A stretch of DNA of 35,242 nt from NCBI GenBank assembly GCA_037447655.1, contig JBBHKE010003350.1:1-35242 (forward strand). The letters run 5' to 3'. This document shows positions 31,990 to 35,242 of this stretch, piece by piece. Below the pieces are notes generated by a model. The model was not told the DNA's origin. It did not search any database and saw only the letters and a list, made by a program, of their open reading frames with translations. Each line of letters starts with the position of its first letter. Within the stretch, counting starts at the first letter, position 1. A program made the translations under genes and the position numbers. This DNA comes from Zygnema cylindricum (lineage: Eukaryota > Streptophyta > Zygnematophyceae > Zygnematales > Zygnemataceae).

Positions 31990-32723
31990 CTGTACAGTAC
32001 TGTACGTCTACCAAAAGTTCGATCGCCCGGCCCTTTCCAGAATGTCGACGCGTCGAACATAATAAGATATGGGTGCTATTAAACCCTATGGAATTCAATG
32101 TATCGCAAATTGATGGATGTTTCGTATATTATCTTCCGTACACATTCAGCTAGCGCGATTGTATCGCCACGCTACAGTACTGTACCCGACACGTGAAGTA
32201 TCCGCTACGAGGTACATGCACATAAATAGCACACGTGCACTGTACGGCAGGCCAGTCACCGGAAAAAATGTGCCGACATAACTTGCGCAACGTATAGGAT
32301 AAGGGGGATAAGGGTGTCGTCCATCAAGCGATGTCAGTAATCGTACGGACAAGCTTCCTGGCTGTAATGTTTTTATCCATCATATCGTGCCAGCAATGCA
32401 GCTATAGCCTACGTCCCTAATAGCGAAATAATATCAAAGATTTCAAACGCACAAAATCTGAACGTCGTATATGTACGAACGGATGAAGGTACGATTTGTA
32501 GAAACGTATAGAATCATATCTGTACGTGCGTACTTTATCTCTGTTCGAATTGAGCCACTATGTTTTAGACGCAAAGTCCTTTTCACGGAAGGTCAATGGA
32601 TGGCAAAAGGAGCGTTAGAGGATATCCTCCGGCAAAGATTTTTTCGTGGGTTTCGGTGGATTTTGAATCCACCGTTTGTTTATCATTTTATATAACTGGA
32701 TAAATTAGGGCTGGGATCCACTA
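31990..32723. other. Region without recognisable gene
   Basis: Unique sequence with GTACTGTAC palindromes next to the MITE and again near 32175. A 74-codon plus-strand frame (32471-32695) shows no family motif, and I do not call it. Confidence 0.45.
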
Positions 32724-32930
32724 CACCGTGTATCGCTAGGGTTAATGTTTTTTTGCCACTTAAAACATCTTTTCTCCGTACACACTTGTCGGATTACAGA
32801 TCTGACGGTTACGATTGAAGTTTACGATTCTTAGCTTTCGATTGGCGCTCTCAAGTTGAAAATCGGACAAGTGTGCACGGAGAATAGATGTTTTAAGTGG
32901 CTTAAAAATTATAAACACTAATAGCGAAGG
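32724..32930. mobile_element. Foldback MITE, family B copy 2 (about 207 bp)
   Basis: The left end is TA then CACCGTGTATCGCTAGGG. Inside are 41-bp inverted arms (32755-32795 and 32861-32901), starting GCCACTTAAAACATC on one side and ending GATGTTTTAAGTGGC on the other, with only a few mismatches. The right terminus (CTAATAGCGA) has lost the final CGGTGTA. The arms match those of the element at 3608-3819, which places both in one family. Confidence 0.65.
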
Positions 32931-34447
32931 CCTGATTTCGGTCAGAAGACGTTTTTTTCTTAAACGTGATGACCCGCAAAAATCCGACGTGGAAATCTCA
33001 ATGATTGACACAGCAGTGGGAAATCTGGCGGGCGGCGTAGCTTACTTTATTGTGACACTTGTCGTCTCCAAAGGTTTTTTAGTTTTACCCCTTTTGTACA
33101 CAAATGGTTGTACCATCGCAATTTTTGCAATAAAGACTTTGAATGCTTAATCGTGCGAGTAATTTATGGAGAAAACATTATGAGTAAAATTGCATGGAAA
33201 GTTTATTAAAAAAAATGTGTAGCCGTCGCAATTTGATTCGTCCAATTAGGGAGTTGATCACTAAAACTAACTTTTCACGCGTAAATCAACAGGAAAAAAA
33301 AACTTTTTCCACATATTTCTTTTCCTCCCTACCATTTTTCTTTTTTGTTGTAATAACTACTTGATAAATTGTTAGTATAACACGTGTGCAATGGACCCGT
33401 CAAAATAGGTCATGGCGCAAAAAGTGCGTTTTATGACCCAAAACAGTCGTTTTTTAGGGTTTTTATAGGGGTCTTTTAGGTTTATGTGCTAATTTGGCCC
33501 AGCCTTTTAGTACTTTTTAAATATAAAACTTATCGAAATCGTTACGAAACTAAATTGCATTGCGTTTCCAAAACAAATCCATAATAAATAAATAAAATCA
33601 ACAAGCGCGTGTCGCGTATCGTGAAACTGGCTACCATGCGCTACAGTACCCAATGTGGATTCTCACACTATATAAGAATGTTATTCATACTCCAGCTATC
33701 GAACGTGCCGGCCGTCAGTAAATGGAACTTCGTTGATGAACTTTGTCGGTACTCCAGGAAGAGTGGCCAACTGGCAGCCAGCTGTGAAAGGGTGCGGACA
33801 CACCAAGTATGTAATGTCGACAGCCATTGATAAATTTTTGTACAACATCGTACGAGGTCACTATGGTCGAACCAGAAACTGACAAAGTACCGAATCGTGC
33901 CAGGCTGGAAGGGTGTAAACGCAAATGCGTCTGTTTCCGCGAAAAAAATTTTGATATCCAACATCATATAGTGAGGAAAAATGGAAAATCTTCCACAGCA
34001 ATATCGGGAATTACAGTAAATCTTGGCCGTTCGACCAGACAAAGATGTTGAAGATGTATAATGCGAATAATATGTGGAAAGTTTCTGTCAGAGAATCTAT
34101 TTTCTCGTAAAATCTGGAAAAGATACGGCCAATGTATATTCTTAAATATTGTCTTTTCGACTTCGAAAGGGGTTTGAAGTCTTCACTTTTTAACCAATCA
34201 GGACAATCGACAATCATTTTGAAGCGACAATGATGACAAAAATTTGCTTTCTGTGGCGACGGTAACGAGTGATGACAGAGGGCTGACACGTGTCGACTTA
34301 TCATTAAAATAAACACGTTATAGCCAGCGACATTCTTTTCGTTTGTTATTGACAGCTGTAAAATTCCTTCAAGCTGTACAAAAAGCGAGATTTTGTGTGT
34401 ACGCATCTAAAAAAGCCAAAAAGAGGGAGTGTCCCGACCACTCATAA
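32931..34447. other. Region without recognisable gene
   Basis: No convincing exon. A TTTTTAGGGTTTTTATAGGG patch at 33451-33482 recalls the telomere-like sequences. Opposing open frames of 60-130 codons at 33609-34406 overlap each other and show no family motifs. Confidence 0.45.
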
Positions 34448-34678
34448 ACAAGTTAATTTTCGGAAGCAAATGTCATTTGTGGGTTATCCCACGGGAAAGG
34501 CGAGTTATTTAATTTATCCCTTTTGCGGTGGCCTGAGCGTAGTTTGGGGTTAGGCGATCAGACATCGCCATATCGGCCTGAGGGAGCGAGCGTAGGTCAG
34601 AGAATAGGTGCGTATCGGGTGACCACAAAGAGATTTCGATATCCCGCCCTTCATGCGGAAAACCCAAAATTAACTTGT
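34448..34678. mobile_element. Candidate MITE with 13-bp terminal inverted repeat
   Basis: ACAAGTTAATTTT at the left is matched by its exact complement at 34666-34678. Weaker complementarity continues inward (GGGTTATCCCACGG against CCGCATGAAGGGCGGGATA). No target duplication is evident. Length is 231 bp, and no coding frame is trusted. Confidence 0.4.
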
Positions 34679-34913
34679 GCAAAATTGAGCCTATGTATTC
34701 ATTTAATTAAGCGTGGCAGCAATATACGTTTTGAAATTAGGGTGAACTTCCATTAGAGGAAAAGTGGGGTTGTTTATTAAACGTCGTACGCTTTCGTACA
34801 GATATCGTACATTTTTTTTTTTTGTCGGACGAAACATGTTTACTGGATGGCTCCAATATCATAGGCGTAAGTATCGACCGCTGGATTTTTTACTTTTCTA
34901 GATTTGCGAAGCA

Positions 34914-35042
34914 ATCGCGCACGTCGTCCAATTTGAAGAGCACATCGTCGAGTTTGAAGAGCACATCGTCCAGTTTGAAGAGAGTCTCTTCAAATTGGAC
35001 GATGTGCGCGATGTACACCCTGGACGATGTGCGCGATGTACA
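34914..35042. repeat. Nested direct and inverted repeat cluster, 21-bp unit
   Basis: Three head-to-tail 21-bp units of the form GCACATCGTCCAGTTTGAAG (plus A) run from 34918 to about 34981. They are followed at once by an inverted unit (TCTTCAAATTGGACGATGTG, 34987-35006) and a second partial inverted unit (TGGACGATGTGCGCGATGTA). The centre is nearly loop-free, so either strand can form a long hairpin. Outer arms ATCGCGCACGTCGTCCA and TGGACGATGTGCGCGAT also pair. Confidence 0.85.
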
Positions 35043-35242
35043 AGTGAAATGTAAACAAAATCGCCAACATGAACAGGGGATGAGAACCGAACACGTCGTA
35101 CACGCCATGTACTTTCAGCCACGCTGGTTGAAGGTTCCAACGAACAGCCCACCAAAAGTACCATCCACTTGGTATCCACTGTCAACAGTTTGCCGCGCTT
35201 TCACTAGATTAATACACGTAAAAATGTGATAGGTGTCACGTG

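Noticed and set aside
33609-34406. Overlapping frames on both strands (73-131 codons)
   Set aside because: No recognisable motif, no splice context, and mutually exclusive strands; treated as chance open frames.
1-35242. tRNA or rRNA genes
   Set aside because: Scanned by eye for tRNA A/B-box patterns and conserved rRNA blocks; none seen that I could support.

Overview
The window is AT-rich nuclear DNA of an intron-rich eukaryote. Every convincing gene is split by GT..AG introns, and many acceptors read TTTGCAG or TTTTCAG. The proteins point to the green lineage, most likely a streptophyte such as a charophyte-type alga or a bryophyte-grade plant. The evidence is a theta-class glutathione S-transferase that follows plant GSTT1 almost exon by exon, an R2R3-MYB of the FOUR LIPS/MYB88 type, and degenerate CCCTAAA-like arrays. 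The species call is inference; no marker gene fixes it.

Layout. 1-7.2 kb: repeats and mobile-element remains. These are CCTCC/GGGAGG tracts, two decayed copies of a retroelement-like repeat (one with a MITE nested inside), several TA-flanked MITEs, a 687-bp element with 16-bp perfect terminal inverted repeats, and a 35-bp minisatellite. A possible last exon of a gene entering from the left lies at 170-407. 7.2-15.1 kb, minus strand: an eight-exon gene I assembled in frame, coding for a 971-residue acidic, Arg/Gly-rich protein with a C-terminal RRM-like fold. 16.0-20.5 kb, plus strand: a complete seven-exon theta GST of 245 residues that ends in a PTS1-like ARL. 21.1-21.7 kb: a retroelement fragment exactly at a duplication junction. 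21.7-24.2 kb: a second, 5'-truncated GST copy holding exons 3-7 only, all intact. 24.3-27.5 kb: no gene seen; one 471-bp TIR element. 27.8-29.7 kb, minus strand: a six-exon R2R3-MYB gene of 257 residues. 30-35.2 kb: no gene seen; more MITEs and a nested inverted/direct repeat near the right end.

The RRM gene and the complete GST are divergently transcribed from about 0.9 kb of shared upstream DNA that contains a MITE relic. The most interesting observation is the GST pair. The truncated copy lacks the exons carrying the start codon and the catalytic Ser, but its first acceptor has the same phase as exon 3 of the complete copy. Exons 1-2 could therefore be spliced to either downstream cassette. 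All gene models were built by hand from splice sites, reading phase and remembered family sequences; no database search was run.
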